A stretch of 64,000 bases of DNA. Source: Ruegeria sp. TM1040 (GTDB taxonomy: Bacteria > Pseudomonadota > Alphaproteobacteria > Rhodobacterales > Rhodobacteraceae). Location: positions 209,501 to 273,500 of the forward strand of contig NC_008044.1 of NCBI RefSeq assembly GCF_000014065.1. The letters run 5' to 3'. The notes beneath the pieces were generated by a model, which saw only the letters and a program-made list of their open reading frames with translations, had not been told where the DNA came from and did not search any database. This document shows, piece after piece, positions 34,294-53,923 of this stretch (its first letter is position 1; every line of letters begins with the position of its first letter). Both the position numbers and the translations under genes were made by a program.

Positions 34294-34303
34294 CCGCCAA
34301 TCT

Positions 34304-34323
34304 GCCCGGTTTCTCAACCGGGC
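34304..34323 (+). promoter_or_regulatory. Hairpin at the start of the rplKA leader
   Basis: GCCCGGTT and AACCGGGC form a perfect 8-bp stem with a TCTC loop, just downstream of the predicted transcription start. It could be the autogenous L1-binding region or a stabilising 5' hairpin. Confidence 0.45.
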
Positions 34324-34428
34324 GTGATTCTTGTGGGAGGCCCAAGCGTCGCGACGTGTTGGGTCGAACCACGCAACGCAAAAGAGCGTTTGGGCGCGCC
34401 CAAAGGCTGTTGAAAAGGAGACAACCAC

Positions 34429-34854
34429 ATGGCTAAGAAGCTTGTTGGTTCGATGAAGCTGCAGGTTCCTGCAGGTCAGGCAAACCCATCCCCGCCAGTT
34501 GGCCCCGCACTGGGTCAGCGCGGCATCAACATCATGGAATTCTGCAAGGCGTTCAACGCCAAGACCGCAGACATGGAGCCCGGCGCTCCGTGCCCGACCG
34601 TGATCACCTACTATCAGGACAAGTCCTTCACCATGGACATCAAGACGCCGCCCGCGTCTTACTACCTGAAGAAGGCTGCAAAGATTAAATCCGGCGCGAA
34701 CAACCCGAGCCGTGAGACCGCAGGCACCGTCACTGCCGCTCAGGTGAAAGAGATCGCCGAAGCGAAGATGAAAGATCTGAACGCGAACGACATCGAAGCC
34801 GCGATGCAGATCATCCTGGGCTCCGCCCGCTCCATGGGCATCGAGGTGAAGTAA
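34429..34854 (+). CDS. rplK: 50S ribosomal protein L11
   Basis: Part of the GTPase-associated centre, binding the thiostrepton region of 23S rRNA. The 141 residues show [37 protein letters not shown] and the C-terminal RNA-binding domain ending [44 protein letters not shown] lies before the ATG. rplA begins one base after its stop codon, so L11 and L1 are translated together. Confidence 0.98.
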   Translation: MAKKLVGSMKLQVPAGQANPSPPVGPALGQRGINIMEFCKAFNAKTADMEPGAPCPTVITYYQDKSFTMDIKTPPASYYLKKAAKIKSGANNPSRETAGTVTAAQVKEIAEAKMKDLNANDIEAAMQIILGSARSMGIEVK

Positions 34855-34855
34855 G

Positions 34856-35554
34856 ATGGCAAAGCTCGGTAAACGTACCCGCGCAGCGCGCGAAGCCTTC
34901 GCAGGCAAATCGAACCTCACCATCGAGGAAGCCGTCGCACTGGTGAAGGCAAACGCCACCACCAAATTTGACGAAACCGTCGAAATCGCGATGAACCTCG
35001 GTGTTGACACCCGTCACGCAGACCAGATGGTCCGCGGCGTTGTTGGCCTGCCCAACGGCACCGGCAAAACCATGCGTGTTGCCGTGTTCGCACGTGGCCC
35101 CAAGGCTGACGAAGCCAAGGAAGCTGGCGCAGACATCGTTGGCGCAGAAGACCTGATGGAAACCATCCAGGGCGGCACCATCGATTTCGATCGCTGCATT
35201 GCAACCCCGGACATGATGCCCGTCGTTGGTCGTCTGGGTAAGGTCCTTGGCCCGCGCAACCTGATGCCGAACCCCAAAGTTGGCACCGTGACCATGGACG
35301 TGAAAGCGGCCGTGGAAGCAGCCAAAGGCGGCGAAGTTCAGTTCAAAGCGGAAAAAGGCGGCGTTGTGCACGCTGGCGTTGGCAAAGCGTCCTTCGACGA
35401 AGCCAAGCTGGTTGAAAACGTGCGTGCCTTTGTGTCCGCAGTGGCCAAAGCCAAGCCCTCCGGCGCCAAAGGTGCCTACATGAAGAAAATCGTCCTGTCC
35501 TCCACCATGGGCCCGGGCGTCACTCTTGACGTGGACGGTGCGGTCTCCGAGTAA
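34856..35554 (+). CDS. rplA: 50S ribosomal protein L1
   Basis: Forms the mobile L1 stalk at the E site and typically represses its own rplKA mRNA. The 232-residue product starts [14 protein letters not shown] and contains [48 protein letters not shown] (the L1 signature) and the closing [22 protein letters not shown] terminator follows, so rplJL are on a separate transcript beyond an inserted glycosyltransferase gene. Confidence 0.98.
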   Translation: MAKLGKRTRAAREAFAGKSNLTIEEAVALVKANATTKFDETVEIAMNLGVDTRHADQMVRGVVGLPNGTGKTMRVAVFARGPKADEAKEAGADIVGAEDLMETIQGGTIDFDRCIATPDMMPVVGRLGKVLGPRNLMPNPKVGTVTMDVKAAVEAAKGGEVQFKAEKGGVVHAGVGKASFDEAKLVENVRAFVSAVAKAKPSGAKGAYMKKIVLSSTMGPGVTLDVDGAVSE

Positions 35555-35583
35555 TCGGACCCCTTCCACATCTGAGAAAAGAA

Positions 35584-35611
35584 AGGCGGCACTCCGGTGT
35601 CGCCTTTTTTT
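35584..35611 (+). terminator. Intrinsic terminator after rplA
   Basis: AGGCGGCAC pairs with GTGTCGCCT (one G-T pair, TCCG loop) and is followed by a run of seven T. Confidence 0.9.
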
Positions 35612-35697
35612 GTGCACGATCCGCGCGTATGGGTGATCCTGACTGACGCGGGCCACACGCCCGGCGGGGCGCAATTTGCAAAGGATCACTGGCGGAT

Positions 35698-36618
35698 ATG
35701 GCACAGGCAAACAGGCAGCTTTGGCGCGTGGGAGCGATCATGAATGAGCCTCTCGCAGAGGTGCTGAAGTTCTGTGCGTGGTACCTTGAGCGCGGCGCGC
35801 ATGAGTTGGTGATCTGTTTCGACAATCCCGACGATCCGGCGATTGCGCGGCTTGCCGGTCATCCTCGCATTCGCGCCATCCCCTGCACCGCTGCGTTCTG
35901 GGGCGCGCTTGACCTGACCCCGGATGTGGCCTTTGTCACGCGTCAGAACGCGGCGCTGACGTGGATCTATCATCAGTATCCGGACGGCTGGCTCTTGAAC
36001 GTTGATGCGGATGAGTTCCTGTATCTGGTTGGGCGTGACGTGGCCGATCTCTTGGCGGAGGTGCCCGCAGAGAAAAAATCCCTGCGCGTGCGAACCGCCG
36101 AGCGTGTTTTGACCGAAGAGAATCCCACCTGCGCCCATTTTCGCCTGCCGATGGCGCGTCCGGTCCGACGCGCGGTGTATGGCGAGGATGCGCCTCTTTT
36201 TGGCCCCCGAAGAGAGGGGCTTGTGGGCCATTCTCACGGCAAATCCTTTGTGCGCAGCGGCATAAGGGGTCTCGTGCTCAGGCAGCACTGGCCGCGCGGG
36301 CTGCGTGACGATGGCGCGGATGAGCTGGTTCTGGGCCATCAGGATCGGGCCTATCTCTTGCATATGATCGGCGCGCGCTATGATATCTGGCGCGACAAGG
36401 TGACCTGGCGCTCCGCATCGCGCGGCTTTACCACGGGGCTGACCGAGCGCATTGCGGCAGCACAAGCCGCGCCCGCGCCGGAGGAGTCGCTTCGCGATTT
36501 GCACCGGCGTCTGCATGCTGCCACGCCCGCGCGTCTCTCCGCGCTCCGGGCCAGGGATGTTCTCCTGACGGTCCCGCTGGAACTAGATGCTTTGGCAGAG
36601 GCGCATTTCGGGGCGTGA
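35698..36618 (+). CDS. GT2-like glycosyltransferase (Glyco_tranf_2_4 type)
   Basis: A 306-residue protein resembling GT-A glycosyltransferases annotated as Glyco_tranf_2_4. The N-terminus has RVGAIMNEPLAEVLKFCAWYLERGAHELVICFDNPDD, and the metal-binding DXD-like motif lies in WLLNVDADEFLYL. The rest is basic and aromatic with GHSHGKSFVR. Such proteins are common in roseobacters, probably acting on surface polysaccharides; substrate unknown. It lies between rplA and rplJ, separated by terminators on both sides. Confidence 0.8.
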   Translation: MAQANRQLWRVGAIMNEPLAEVLKFCAWYLERGAHELVICFDNPDDPAIARLAGHPRIRAIPCTAAFWGALDLTPDVAFVTRQNAALTWIYHQYPDGWLLNVDADEFLYLVGRDVADLLAEVPAEKKSLRVRTAERVLTEENPTCAHFRLPMARPVRRAVYGEDAPLFGPRREGLVGHSHGKSFVRSGIRGLVLRQHWPRGLRDDGADELVLGHQDRAYLLHMIGARYDIWRDKVTWRSASRGFTTGLTERIAAAQAAPAPEESLRDLHRRLHAATPARLSALRARDVLLTVPLELDALAEAHFGA

Positions 36619-36712
36619 GCTGCGCCGCGCCCAGAACGGGCATCGCGCTCGGCGCTGCCCAATTAAGGGGTTGGAAATCCGCCGCGACAGGACTATGAAG
36701 CCCCCACGGAGC

Positions 36713-36748
36713 AAAGCGTGCGATTCGTCGTGCGCTTTTCTCCTTTTC
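36713..36748 (+). terminator. Intrinsic terminator after the GT2-like gene
   Basis: AAAGCGTGCGA (36713-36723) pairs with TCGTGCGCTTT (36728-36738), two wobble pairs, closed by a stable TTCG tetraloop and followed by TCTCCTTTT. Confidence 0.85.
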
Positions 36749-36940
36749 GTCCAAGATGGTGGGTGGTCTGTCGATCGGGCCTTAATTTCCCTCCTGAGAC
36801 GGGTAAGACCAATGAAAGATCGAGAGTTTTCACTCTCGGGCGACTTTGGCTGGAACCCCGTAAAACGGACTTGACCGCCGCATCTTTCGGGATGTGGCAG
36901 AAAATGAGCCGGGGCATCTGCCCCTAATTTGGAGAGAACT
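36749..36940 (+). promoter_or_regulatory. rplJ leader region (L10 leader candidate)
   Basis: About 190 bases with two hairpins: CGAGAGT-TTTC-ACTCTCG (36821-36838) and GGGGC-ATCT-GCCCC (36911-36924), the second ending seven bases before the ribosome site. By established knowledge the L10-L7/L12 complex represses its own mRNA through such a leader; the exact binding element cannot be placed by eye. I see no clear promoter hexamers. Confidence 0.5.
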
Positions 36941-37459
36941 GTGGATAGAGCCCAGAAAGAGAAAGTGGTCGAGGAACTCGGCCAGATCTTCGAAAGCTCT
37001 GGCGTGGTGGTCGTAGCCCACTACACCGGTCTGACAGTATCCGAGATGCAGGACCTTCGCGCACGTGCTCGTGACGCGGGCGGCTCCGTGCGTGTTGCCA
37101 AAAACAGGCTCGCCAAAATCGCCCTCGAGGGTAAGCCGTGTGAAAGCATGTCTGACCTGCTGACAGGGATGACCGTTCTGACCTATTCCGAGGACCCCGT
37201 GGCAGCAGCCAAGGTGGCCGAGGACTTCGCCAAGGAGAACAAGAAGTTCGAAATCCTTGGCGGTGCAATGGGCGAGAACGCTCTGGACCGCGCAGGCGTT
37301 GAAGCCGTGTCGAAGATGCCGTCCCGCGAGGAGCTCATTGCTTCCATCGTTGGCTGCATCGGCGCACCGGCCTCCAATATCGCCGGCGCAATTGGCGCAC
37401 CTGCAAGCAACATCGCAAGCATCCTTTCGACCATCGAAGAGAAGGCGGAAGCTGCGTAA
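36941..37459 (+). CDS. rplJ: 50S ribosomal protein L10
   Basis: Anchors the L7/L12 stalk on the large subunit. The GTG start at 36941 is chosen because GGAGAG precedes it at proper spacing and it gives the family-typical 172 residues; TTG 36929 is in frame but would include the ribosome site. Visible features are [61 protein letters not shown] and a C-terminal alanine-rich helix with three similar IGAPASNIA repeats for L7/L12 dimers. rplL follows after 80 bases. Confidence 0.97.
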   Translation: MDRAQKEKVVEELGQIFESSGVVVVAHYTGLTVSEMQDLRARARDAGGSVRVAKNRLAKIALEGKPCESMSDLLTGMTVLTYSEDPVAAAKVAEDFAKENKKFEILGGAMGENALDRAGVEAVSKMPSREELIASIVGCIGAPASNIAGAIGAPASNIASILSTIEEKAEAA

Positions 37460-37539
37460 GCGGTTGGCACTTAATGACTGGCGTAGGGTGATATTACCCA
37501 CGTTGGAACACACATCTGTAAACGGAAAGAGCTAATACA

Positions 37540-37917
37540 ATGGCTGATCTGAAAGCACTCGCGGAAAGCATCGTTGGTCTGACCCTGCTGGAAGCACAAG
37601 AACTGAAAACCATCCTCAAAGACGAGTACGGCATCGAGCCGGCAGCTGGCGGCGCCGTAATGGTTGCAGCCGGTGGCGACGCAGCAGGCGGCGCAGCTGA
37701 GGAAGAGAAAACCGAATTCGACGTCGTTCTGAAGAACGCCGGCGCGTCCAAAATCAACGTGATCAAAGAAGTCCGCGGCATCACCGGCCTGGGCCTCAAA
37801 GAAGCCAAAGAGCTCGTTGAAGCTGGCGGCAAGATCAAAGAAGGCGTGGACAAAGCAGAAGCCGAAGACATCAAAGGCAAGCTGGAAGCAGCTGGCGCCG
37901 AAGTCGAGCTGGCCTAA
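37540..37917 (+). CDS. rplL: 50S ribosomal protein L7/L12
   Basis: The multicopy acidic stalk protein that recruits translation factors. The 125 residues have the N-terminal dimerisation region [34 protein letters not shown], a flexible Ala/Gly hinge ([14 protein letters not shown]) and the conserved C-terminal domain [38 protein letters not shown]. Length and composition are standard. A structured spacer follows before rpoB. Confidence 0.98.
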   Translation: MADLKALAESIVGLTLLEAQELKTILKDEYGIEPAAGGAVMVAAGGDAAGGAAEEEKTEFDVVLKNAGASKINVIKEVRGITGLGLKEAKELVEAGGKIKEGVDKAEAEDIKGKLEAAGAEVELA

Positions 37918-37988
37918 GCACCGCGTTAGAGGACATTCGGGCTGGATTTCCTGCGGGAACTTCTGCTCTATAGGCCTCAAATCATTTG

Positions 37989-38067
37989 GCTGGATCCGGG
38001 GATGCCCGGGTCCAGCTGAACCTGTCTCAGAAAGGGGCCTTTTCACCTGTGTTTGGGTGGCCCTTTT
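37989..38067 (+). promoter_or_regulatory. Structured spacer between rplL and rpoB
   Basis: A 12-bp stem GCTGGATCCGGG (37989-38000) with CCCGGGTCCAGC (38005-38016), one G-T pair, is followed by an imperfect AAAGGG...CCCTTTT hairpin (38031-38067) that looks like an attenuator. In E. coli the same spacer contains an attenuator and an RNase III site. Confidence 0.65.
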
Positions 38068-38211
38068 CTCAGGCGAGGTTCGTTGGATCGGGAGGTCGCC
38101 ATTCGGGACGGTGGCCATGAATTGATCCAGACCACGCTGTCTCTGACGGATGAGGTGCCGGGGCCCGGCGGCTGCCTTGTTTGTTGAGAACTCTGAAAGG
38201 TGAACTCTGAC

Positions 38212-42351
<4,140 letters not shown>

Positions 42352-42404
42352 GGGGGCTTCCCCTCACCCCACGTCCCCCCTTCCGCAAGATTTGAGGTAT
42401 CAAA

Positions 42405-46637
<4,233 letters not shown>

Positions 46638-46663
46638 GCCTGACCGGCCGTTTTGAAATGAAG

Positions 46664-46699
46664 AGCGCCCCGCGTCCACCGTGACGCGGGGCGCTTTTG
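46664..46699 (+). terminator. Intrinsic terminator after rpoC
   Basis: A perfect 12-bp stem, AGCGCCCCGCGT (46664-46675) with ACGCGGGGCGCT (46684-46695), is followed by TTTTG. Confidence 0.93.
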
Positions 46700-46797
46700 T
46701 TTCGCGCGCGGGGCCTTGCAGGTGTCGCGCCTAGGCTCTTGGCAAGCGCGCGGCGGCGTGATTTCTGTGAGGGAACCAATCTGGGGAGGCGGGCGCG

Positions 46798-47610
46798 ATG
46801 GCGGCGACATTCAAGATGGTGGGCGTGATCCGCTTTTCGCTGCTGACGCCTACGTTCAATGCGGACCGCTATCCCGATCTGGAGGCGGCGGCCGCCGCGA
46901 TTTTTGCGCCGGACCGCATGGCCCTGCGGCTGCATCTTTTTGAGACGCTCTGCCTGCCCTCGCTTGTGCGGCAGAGCGATGCGGCGTTTCACCTGGTGGT
47001 AGCAACCTCAGATCGTCTTCCTGCGGTGATCTTGCAGCACCTTCAGGCGCTTCTGGCGCCGCATGATCACATGCAACTGATCCAGTTTGCCCCCGAGAAC
47101 CACTATCAAATCCTGAAAGAGGCCTACCGCGCAGTGCCACAGCAGGGGGAGAGCCACCGCATCCTGTTTCGTCTTGATGATGACGACGCGCTGGATCGTC
47201 ACTATGTGGCGCGCTGCAAGCGTCTGGCGGCGGGACTGGTGCCATTGCAGACCGAAGCCGTCTCTCCCATCGCGCTTGCGTTCAATCGCGGCTATTATCT
47301 GATCCGCGAAGAGGGTCAGCCGCCAGTGGTGATGGACAGTTGTGAACGTGCGCCGCTCTCGGCGGGGACGGCGCTGGTGCAGCCGATCGCGGCGCGCGGA
47401 AATCCCTATCGTTACAATCACCGCAAGTTTGCGCAGCACTACACGCTCTATTCCGATATTTCCGTTCCATCCTTTGTGCGCACCGTGCATGGCGACAACC
47501 ATTCGACCCCGGCGATGATGGGGCTCACGGCGCGACAGAGCGATGCGGAGATGGACGCCGATCTACAGCGCCATTTCGACCTCAGCCTGTCCGACCTTAA
47601 AGCGATTTGA
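46798..47610 (+). CDS. Rhamnosyltransferase-like protein (PF11316 type)
   Basis: A 270-residue GT-A-like protein of the putative rhamnosyl transferase family. Supporting features are GVIRFSLLTPTFNADRYPDL, LRLHLFETLCLPSLVRQSDAAFHLVVATSDRLPAVILQHLQALL and the acidic, metal-binding RLDDDDALDRHYVARCK. The sugar and acceptor are inferred from the family name only. GGGGAGG lies eight bases before ATG 46798. It starts right after the rpoC terminator and is followed one base later by an EamA transporter; a related gene faces it from the other strand 860 bases further on. Confidence 0.8.
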   Translation: MAATFKMVGVIRFSLLTPTFNADRYPDLEAAAAAIFAPDRMALRLHLFETLCLPSLVRQSDAAFHLVVATSDRLPAVILQHLQALLAPHDHMQLIQFAPENHYQILKEAYRAVPQQGESHRILFRLDDDDALDRHYVARCKRLAAGLVPLQTEAVSPIALAFNRGYYLIREEGQPPVVMDSCERAPLSAGTALVQPIAARGNPYRYNHRKFAQHYTLYSDISVPSFVRTVHGDNHSTPAMMGLTARQSDAEMDADLQRHFDLSLSDLKAI

Positions 47611-47611
47611 A

Positions 47612-48493
47612 ATGACCACATCCCTCAGCCCGAACCAAAGAGGCGCGCTCTTGATGCTTGGGAGCATGGCGTTCTTCACCTTTAACGATACACTGGTCAA
47701 ACTGGTGGGGGAGACGGTTCCGCTCTGGCAGATCGTAACCGTGCGCGGCGTTCTGGCGAGCCTCTTGCTGTTGGGGCTGGCCCGGGCGATGGGCGCGTTG
47801 CGGTTTGATTTCAGCCGTCGGGACTGGGGGCTGGTGCTGGCGCGCTGCGCCACCGAGATGGGCGCGACCTATTTCTTTCTGTCGGCACTTTTGCAGTTGC
47901 CGCTCGCCAATGTCACCGCGGTGCTACAAATGCTGCCGCTGACGGTGACACTGTGCGCGGCGTTGTTTCTGGGCGAGGCTGTCGGCTGGAAGCGTAGTCT
48001 TGCGATTGCGGTTGGGTTTGTCGGGATGTTGCTGATCGTGCGGCCGGGCGGTGCCGATTTTGGACCGGCCACGGCCTATGCGGTGCTGGCGGTTGGGGTC
48101 TTGACGCTCCGCGATCTTGTGACCCGGCAGATGTCAGCCGCCGTGCCGTCCCTGACGGTGACGTTCCTGTCGGCTTTTGCGGTGATGCTCTTTGGTCTCG
48201 GGCTCGGGATCGGCGAGAGCTGGCAGCCAATGGGGCTGCGCGAATGGGGGCTTCTCGCTGGCACCTCGGTGCTGATCCTGCTCGCCTATCTTTTTGCCGT
48301 AATGACGATCCGCGTGGGCGAAGTTTCGGCGGTGGCGCCGCTGCGCTATACCGGGCTTGTCTGGGCTCTGCTGTTGGGCTGGGCGGTCTTTGGCGAATTC
48401 CCGTCCGGTCTCACGCTCCTTGGCGCGGTCATCGTGGTGCTGGCCGGGCTGTTCACGCTCCTACGGGAACGTCAGGTGGCAGAAAACACCTGA
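47612..48493 (+). CDS. EamA/DMT-family transporter
   Basis: A 293-residue membrane protein with about ten hydrophobic segments in two homologous halves, each an EamA unit. The first half contains FTFNDTLVKLVGETVPLWQIVTVRGVLASLLLL and the second begins VLAVGVLTLRDLVTRQM and ends APLRYTGLVWALLLGWAVFGEFPSGLTLLGAVIVVLAGLFTLLRE. It exports or imports an unknown small molecule. The start is one base after the preceding stop, suggesting co-transcription. Its last 22 bases overlap the end of the convergent rhamnosyltransferase-like gene. Confidence 0.88.
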   Translation: MTTSLSPNQRGALLMLGSMAFFTFNDTLVKLVGETVPLWQIVTVRGVLASLLLLGLARAMGALRFDFSRRDWGLVLARCATEMGATYFFLSALLQLPLANVTAVLQMLPLTVTLCAALFLGEAVGWKRSLAIAVGFVGMLLIVRPGGADFGPATAYAVLAVGVLTLRDLVTRQMSAAVPSLTVTFLSAFAVMLFGLGLGIGESWQPMGLREWGLLAGTSVLILLAYLFAVMTIRVGEVSAVAPLRYTGLVWALLLGWAVFGEFPSGLTLLGAVIVVLAGLFTLLRERQVAENT

Positions 48494-49278
48494 CGCACCT
48501 TATCCTCACGAATGGCAAAGCGCGCCACGAATTCGGCGATTTGGGCGGGGGTGAGCGGGGCGAGATCGAGGGATTTGACCGGCTTTTGACGCGAGTCGTT
48601 GGAGCCATGCCAGCCGCGCACAAACATGGGCGCATCCGACAGGGTCACTGTAGGCATAAATCGCAGGATCTTGTGGTGGGCAAAGTTCATGATCGTGACC
48701 CTCGCCCCGCCCCGGACATACATGCCAAGGGCTGCGACGTTATAGGGGCTGTGGACCTCTGCGGCCTTGATGCCTTCAGCGCCAAACTCGGCGACATAGC
48801 CCATGTTGAAATCCACCGCGACGCTCTTGTGACGAGCCACAAGCCCGGGGCAATCGGCGATGGTGCTGCGCAAGCGTTCCACAAAATCGACCGAGACCGC
48901 ATCATCGTCATCAAAGCGAAATTGCAGGCAGGGCGCAGTGGGATCGCGCCGCGCCCGGTTCAGAACATCTTTCATGATCTCGCGCTGACGCCGAGGGGGA
49001 TGCTGCTCGATCCGCGCCTGCGGCATCCCCGAAATCAGATCGCGCAGGCGGGCCTCGTGCCGAGCGGGCAGGCAGCTGCCAATGACGATCACAAGGTCAA
49101 AATCCTGATCTGTCTGCGCGCGAAGCGAGGGCAGGGCGACCGTCTCAAAGAGGCGAAACCGCTCTTGAAGGCGGGCGTCGTCATAGAGGAAGGCAATGCG
49201 TTCAGCGTGGCTCTGGTGTTCGATTTGAAAGCCGCCAATGGCGGGATAGGAGAACCGGCACAGGCCAATCACTTGCAT
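48472..49278 (-). CDS. Rhamnosyltransferase-like protein (PF11316 type), second copy
   Basis: A 268-residue relative of the gene at 46798. It has GLCRFSYPAIGGF at the N-terminus, RFRLFETVALPSLRAQTDQDFDLVIVIGSCLPARHEARLRDLI, the acidic FRFDDDDAVSVDFVERL motif, and a closing LSDAPMFVRGWHGSNDSR which parallels FVRTVHGDNHS in the first copy. Same fold and probably same type of activity, but clearly diverged. ATG 49278 has GAGGGG eight bases upstream. It faces the EamA gene and overlaps it tail to tail. Confidence 0.8.
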   Translation of the reverse strand: MQVIGLCRFSYPAIGGFQIEHQSHAERIAFLYDDARLQERFRLFETVALPSLRAQTDQDFDLVIVIGSCLPARHEARLRDLISGMPQARIEQHPPRRQREIMKDVLNRARRDPTAPCLQFRFDDDDAVSVDFVERLRSTIADCPGLVARHKSVAVDFNMGYVAEFGAEGIKAAEVHSPYNVAALGMYVRGGARVTIMNFAHHKILRFMPTVTLSDAPMFVRGWHGSNDSRQKPVKSLDLAPLTPAQIAEFVARFAIREDKVRQVFSAT

Positions 49279-49359
49279 CTCGAAATCCCCTCGTAAATAA
49301 TCCTGCGCGACTATGGCGGGCCGATCCCAACGGGGCAAGGCCTGCTGGCGGGGCATGTG

Positions 49360-49388
49360 TTGACATCCCGCGCGACTCTCAATATACG
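49360..49388 (+). promoter_or_regulatory. Predicted strong promoter of the str operon (rpsL)
   Basis: TTGACA (49360-49365) and TATACG (49383-49388) are spaced by 17 bases, near consensus. The leader would be about 220 bases. Confidence 0.7.
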
Positions 49389-49448
49389 CGCGCTATCCGG
49401 CATGGGGGAAATCCCTCTGACGCCGAACTCATATCTGTAGTGGCTCAA

Positions 49449-49475
49449 GGTCAGGGCACTTTTTTCACCCTGACC
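49449..49475 (+). promoter_or_regulatory. Hairpin in the rpsL leader
   Basis: GGTCAGGG (49449-49456) pairs with CCCTGACC (49468-49475) around a loop containing six T. No T-run follows, so it is more likely regulatory than a terminator. Nothing else was recognised between 49279 and 49612. Confidence 0.45.
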
Positions 49476-49612
49476 CTCTGTAAACCCACCGCGACGTTCA
49501 CCTCGGAATGGGAACGTTTGCGGTTTTTGCGTTTGCGCAGACGCTGCTGATGATCTCGCCGCACGGCGCCTGCCGTGCATGACCATGTGTTGCAAAACGG
49601 GGAATAACCGGA

Positions 49613-49984
49613 ATGCCAACGATCCAACAGCTGATCCGCAAGCCGCGTCAGCCGAAAGTAAAACGCTCCAAGTCCATGCACCTGGAGCAGTGCCCGCAAA
49701 AGCGCGGCGTTTGTACTCGCGTCTACACCACCACACCGAAGAAACCGAACTCCGCTATGCGGAAAGTTGCCAAGGTCCGCCTGACCAACGGTTTCGAAGT
49801 GATCTCCTACATCCCCGGTGAATCCCACAACCTTCAGGAGCACTCCGTGGTTCTGATCCGTGGCGGCCGTGTAAAAGACCTTCCGGGTGTCCGTTACCAC
49901 ATCCTGCGCGGTGTTCTGGATACCCAAGGTGTTAAAGACCGTAAGCAGCGTCGCTCCAAGTACGGCGCGAAGCGTCCTAAGTAA
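49613..49984 (+). CDS. rpsL: 30S ribosomal protein S12
   Basis: Decoding-centre protein of 123 residues, normal length. It has [59 protein letters not shown] and [32 protein letters not shown]. The lysines of TTPKKPNS and GGRVKDLPG, where streptomycin-resistance changes occur, are in the sensitive form. First gene of the str operon with its own promoter; rpsG follows after 18 bases. Confidence 0.98.
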   Translation: MPTIQQLIRKPRQPKVKRSKSMHLEQCPQKRGVCTRVYTTTPKKPNSAMRKVAKVRLTNGFEVISYIPGESHNLQEHSVVLIRGGRVKDLPGVRYHILRGVLDTQGVKDRKQRRSKYGAKRPK

Positions 49985-49996
49985 GAAGAAGGATAA

Positions 49997-50473
<477 letters not shown>

Positions 50474-50494
50474 CTCTTCAGAGGCTTATCCAAT

Positions 50495-52615
50495 ATGGCA
50501 CGCGAATATCCGCTCGAACTATACCGTAACTTCGGTATCATGGCGCACATCGATGCAGGTAAGACGACCTGCTCGGAGCGCATCCTGTTCTACACCGGCA
50601 AATCCCACAACATCGGTGAAGTGCACGACGGTGCAGCCACCATGGACTGGATGGAGCAGGAGCAGGAACGCGGCATCACCATTACTTCGGCTGCGACCAC
50701 CACCTTCTGGGAACGCACCGAAGACGGCGAAACCGCTGACACTCCGAAGCACCGTCTGAACATCATCGACACCCCCGGCCACGTTGACTTCACCATCGAA
50801 GTTGAGCGCTCGCTGGCGGTTCTCGACGGTGCAGTCTGTGTTCTCGACGCCAACGCTGGTGTTGAGCCCCAAACCGAAACCGTGTGGCGTCAGGCTGACC
50901 GCTACAAGGTTCCGCGTATGGTGTTCGTCAACAAGATGGACAAGATCGGCGCAGACTTCTTCAACTGCGTTCGCATGATCGAAGACCGCACCGGCGCCCG
51001 CGCGGTTCCGGTTGGTATTCCGATCGGCGCAGAGAACGAGCTCGAAGGCCTCATCGACCTGGTCACCATGAAAGAGTGGCTGTGGCAGGGTGAAGACCTT
51101 GGTGCGTCCTGGGTCCAGGTCGACATTCGCGACAGCCTCAAAGAGATGGCTGAAGAATGGCGCGGCAAGATGATCGAAGCGGCCGTCGAAATGGACGACG
51201 ACGCGATGGAAAACTACCTGATGGACGGCGCAGAGCCCGACGTCGCGACCCTGCGCAGCCTGCTGCGCAAAGGCACGCTGTCGCTCTCCTTCGTACCGGT
51301 TCTGGGTGGTTCTGCGTTCAAGAACAAAGGCGTCCAGCCGCTTCTTAACGCTGTGATCGACTATCTGCCGAGCCCGCTCGACGTTGTGGATTACATGGGC
51401 TTTAAGCCGGGCGACGAAGAAGAAGTTCGCAACATTGCACGTCGCGCTGACGACGACATGGCGTTCTCCGGTCTGGCGTTCAAAATCATGAACGACCCCT
51501 TCGTTGGCTCCCTGACCTTCACCCGGATCTACTCCGGCGTGCTGAACAAGGGTGACTCGATCCTGAACTCCACCAAAGGTAAGAAAGAGCGCATCGGTCG
51601 TATGATGATGATGCACTCCAACAACCGCGAGGAGATCGAAGAAGCGTTTGCAGGCGACATCATCGCGCTGGCGGGTCTTAAGGACACCACCACCGGTGAC
51701 ACCCTCTGCGACGCCAAGGAGCCGGTGGTTCTGGAAACCATGACCTTCCCGGATCCGGTGATCGAGATCGCTGTGGAGCCCAAAACCAAGGGCGACCAGG
51801 AGAAAATGTCCCAGGGTCTGGCACGTCTTGCTGCCGAAGATCCGTCCTTCCGCGTCGAAACCGACCTCGAGTCCGGTCAGACCATCATGAAGGGCATGGG
51901 CGAACTTCACCTGGACATCCTGGTGGACCGTCTGAAGCGCGAGTTCAAAGTCGAAGCCAACATCGGTGCCCCGCAGGTTGCTTACCGCGAGACCATTGGT
52001 CACGAGGTCGAGCACACCTACACCCACAAGAAACAGTCGGGTGGTTCGGGTCAGTTCGCTGAGGTGAAGATGATCATCTCGCCGACAGAAGCTGGTGAAG
52101 GCTATTCCTTCGAGTCCCGCATCGTTGGCGGCTCGGTTCCCAAGGAATACATCCCCGGTGTTGAAAAAGGCATCAACTCGGTCATGGACAGCGGCCCGCT
52201 CGCTGGCTTCCCCGTGATCGACTTCAAGGTTGCCCTGATCGACGGTAAGTTCCACGACGTTGACTCCAGCGTTCTGGCGTTCGAAATCGCAGCCCGTATG
52301 TGTATGCGTGAAGGCATGCGCAAAGCTGGCGCGAAGCTGCTCGAGCCGATCATGAAAGTCGAAGTGATCACCCCGGAAGAATACACCGGCGGTATCATCG
52401 GCGATCTGACGTCCCGTCGTGGTCAGGTGTCCGGCCAGGAGCCGCGCGGCAACGCAATTGCGATCGACGCAAACGTGCCGCTGGCGAACATGTTCGGCTA
52501 CATCAACACCCTGCGCTCCATGTCCTCGGGCCGCGCGCAGTTCACGATGCAGTTCTCGCACTACGATCCGGTTCCGCAGAACATCTCTGAAGAGATCCAG
52601 GCGAAATACGCATAA
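50495..52615 (+). CDS. fusA: Elongation factor G
   Basis: Translocase GTPase of 706 residues. G1 is [15 protein letters not shown], switch I and G2 lie in [15 protein letters not shown]3 is [15 protein letters not shown] and G4 NKMDKIG. Domain IV tip residues sit near [14 protein letters not shown] and domain V in the final ~90 residues. Full length and undisturbed. Third gene of the str operon; tuf follows 62 bases later. Confidence 0.98.
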   Translation: MAREYPLELYRNFGIMAHIDAGKTTCSERILFYTGKSHNIGEVHDGAATMDWMEQEQERGITITSAATTTFWERTEDGETADTPKHRLNIIDTPGHVDFTIEVERSLAVLDGAVCVLDANAGVEPQTETVWRQADRYKVPRMVFVNKMDKIGADFFNCVRMIEDRTGARAVPVGIPIGAENELEGLIDLVTMKEWLWQGEDLGASWVQVDIRDSLKEMAEEWRGKMIEAAVEMDDDAMENYLMDGAEPDVATLRSLLRKGTLSLSFVPVLGGSAFKNKGVQPLLNAVIDYLPSPLDVVDYMGFKPGDEEEVRNIARRADDDMAFSGLAFKIMNDPFVGSLTFTRIYSGVLNKGDSILNSTKGKKERIGRMMMMHSNNREEIEEAFAGDIIALAGLKDTTTGDTLCDAKEPVVLETMTFPDPVIEIAVEPKTKGDQEKMSQGLARLAAEDPSFRVETDLESGQTIMKGMGELHLDILVDRLKREFKVEANIGAPQVAYRETIGHEVEHTYTHKKQSGGSGQFAEVKMIISPTEAGEGYSFESRIVGGSVPKEYIPGVEKGINSVMDSGPLAGFPVIDFKVALIDGKFHDVDSSVLAFEIAARMCMREGMRKAGAKLLEPIMKVEVITPEEYTGGIIGDLTSRRGQVSGQEPRGNAIAIDANVPLANMFGYINTLRSMSSGRAQFTMQFSHYDPVPQNISEEIQAKYA

Positions 52616-52677
52616 GCGTAACGATTTGGGGGAGTGCCGCCGCCGGCGCTCCCTCCCAAAGCTAAAAGGAGGCCATC

Positions 52678-53853
<1,176 letters not shown>

Positions 53854-53895
53854 GCGAAGATCCTCGCCTGATTTAAATGGCGAGTGACAATAGAG

Positions 53896-53923
53896 AGGGC
53901 CTCCCAATGGGAGGCCCTTTTTT
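53896..53923 (+). terminator. Intrinsic terminator after tuf
   Basis: A perfect 10-bp stem AGGGCCTCCC (53896-53905) with GGGAGGCCCT (53909-53918), AAT loop, then TTTTT. Confidence 0.93.
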
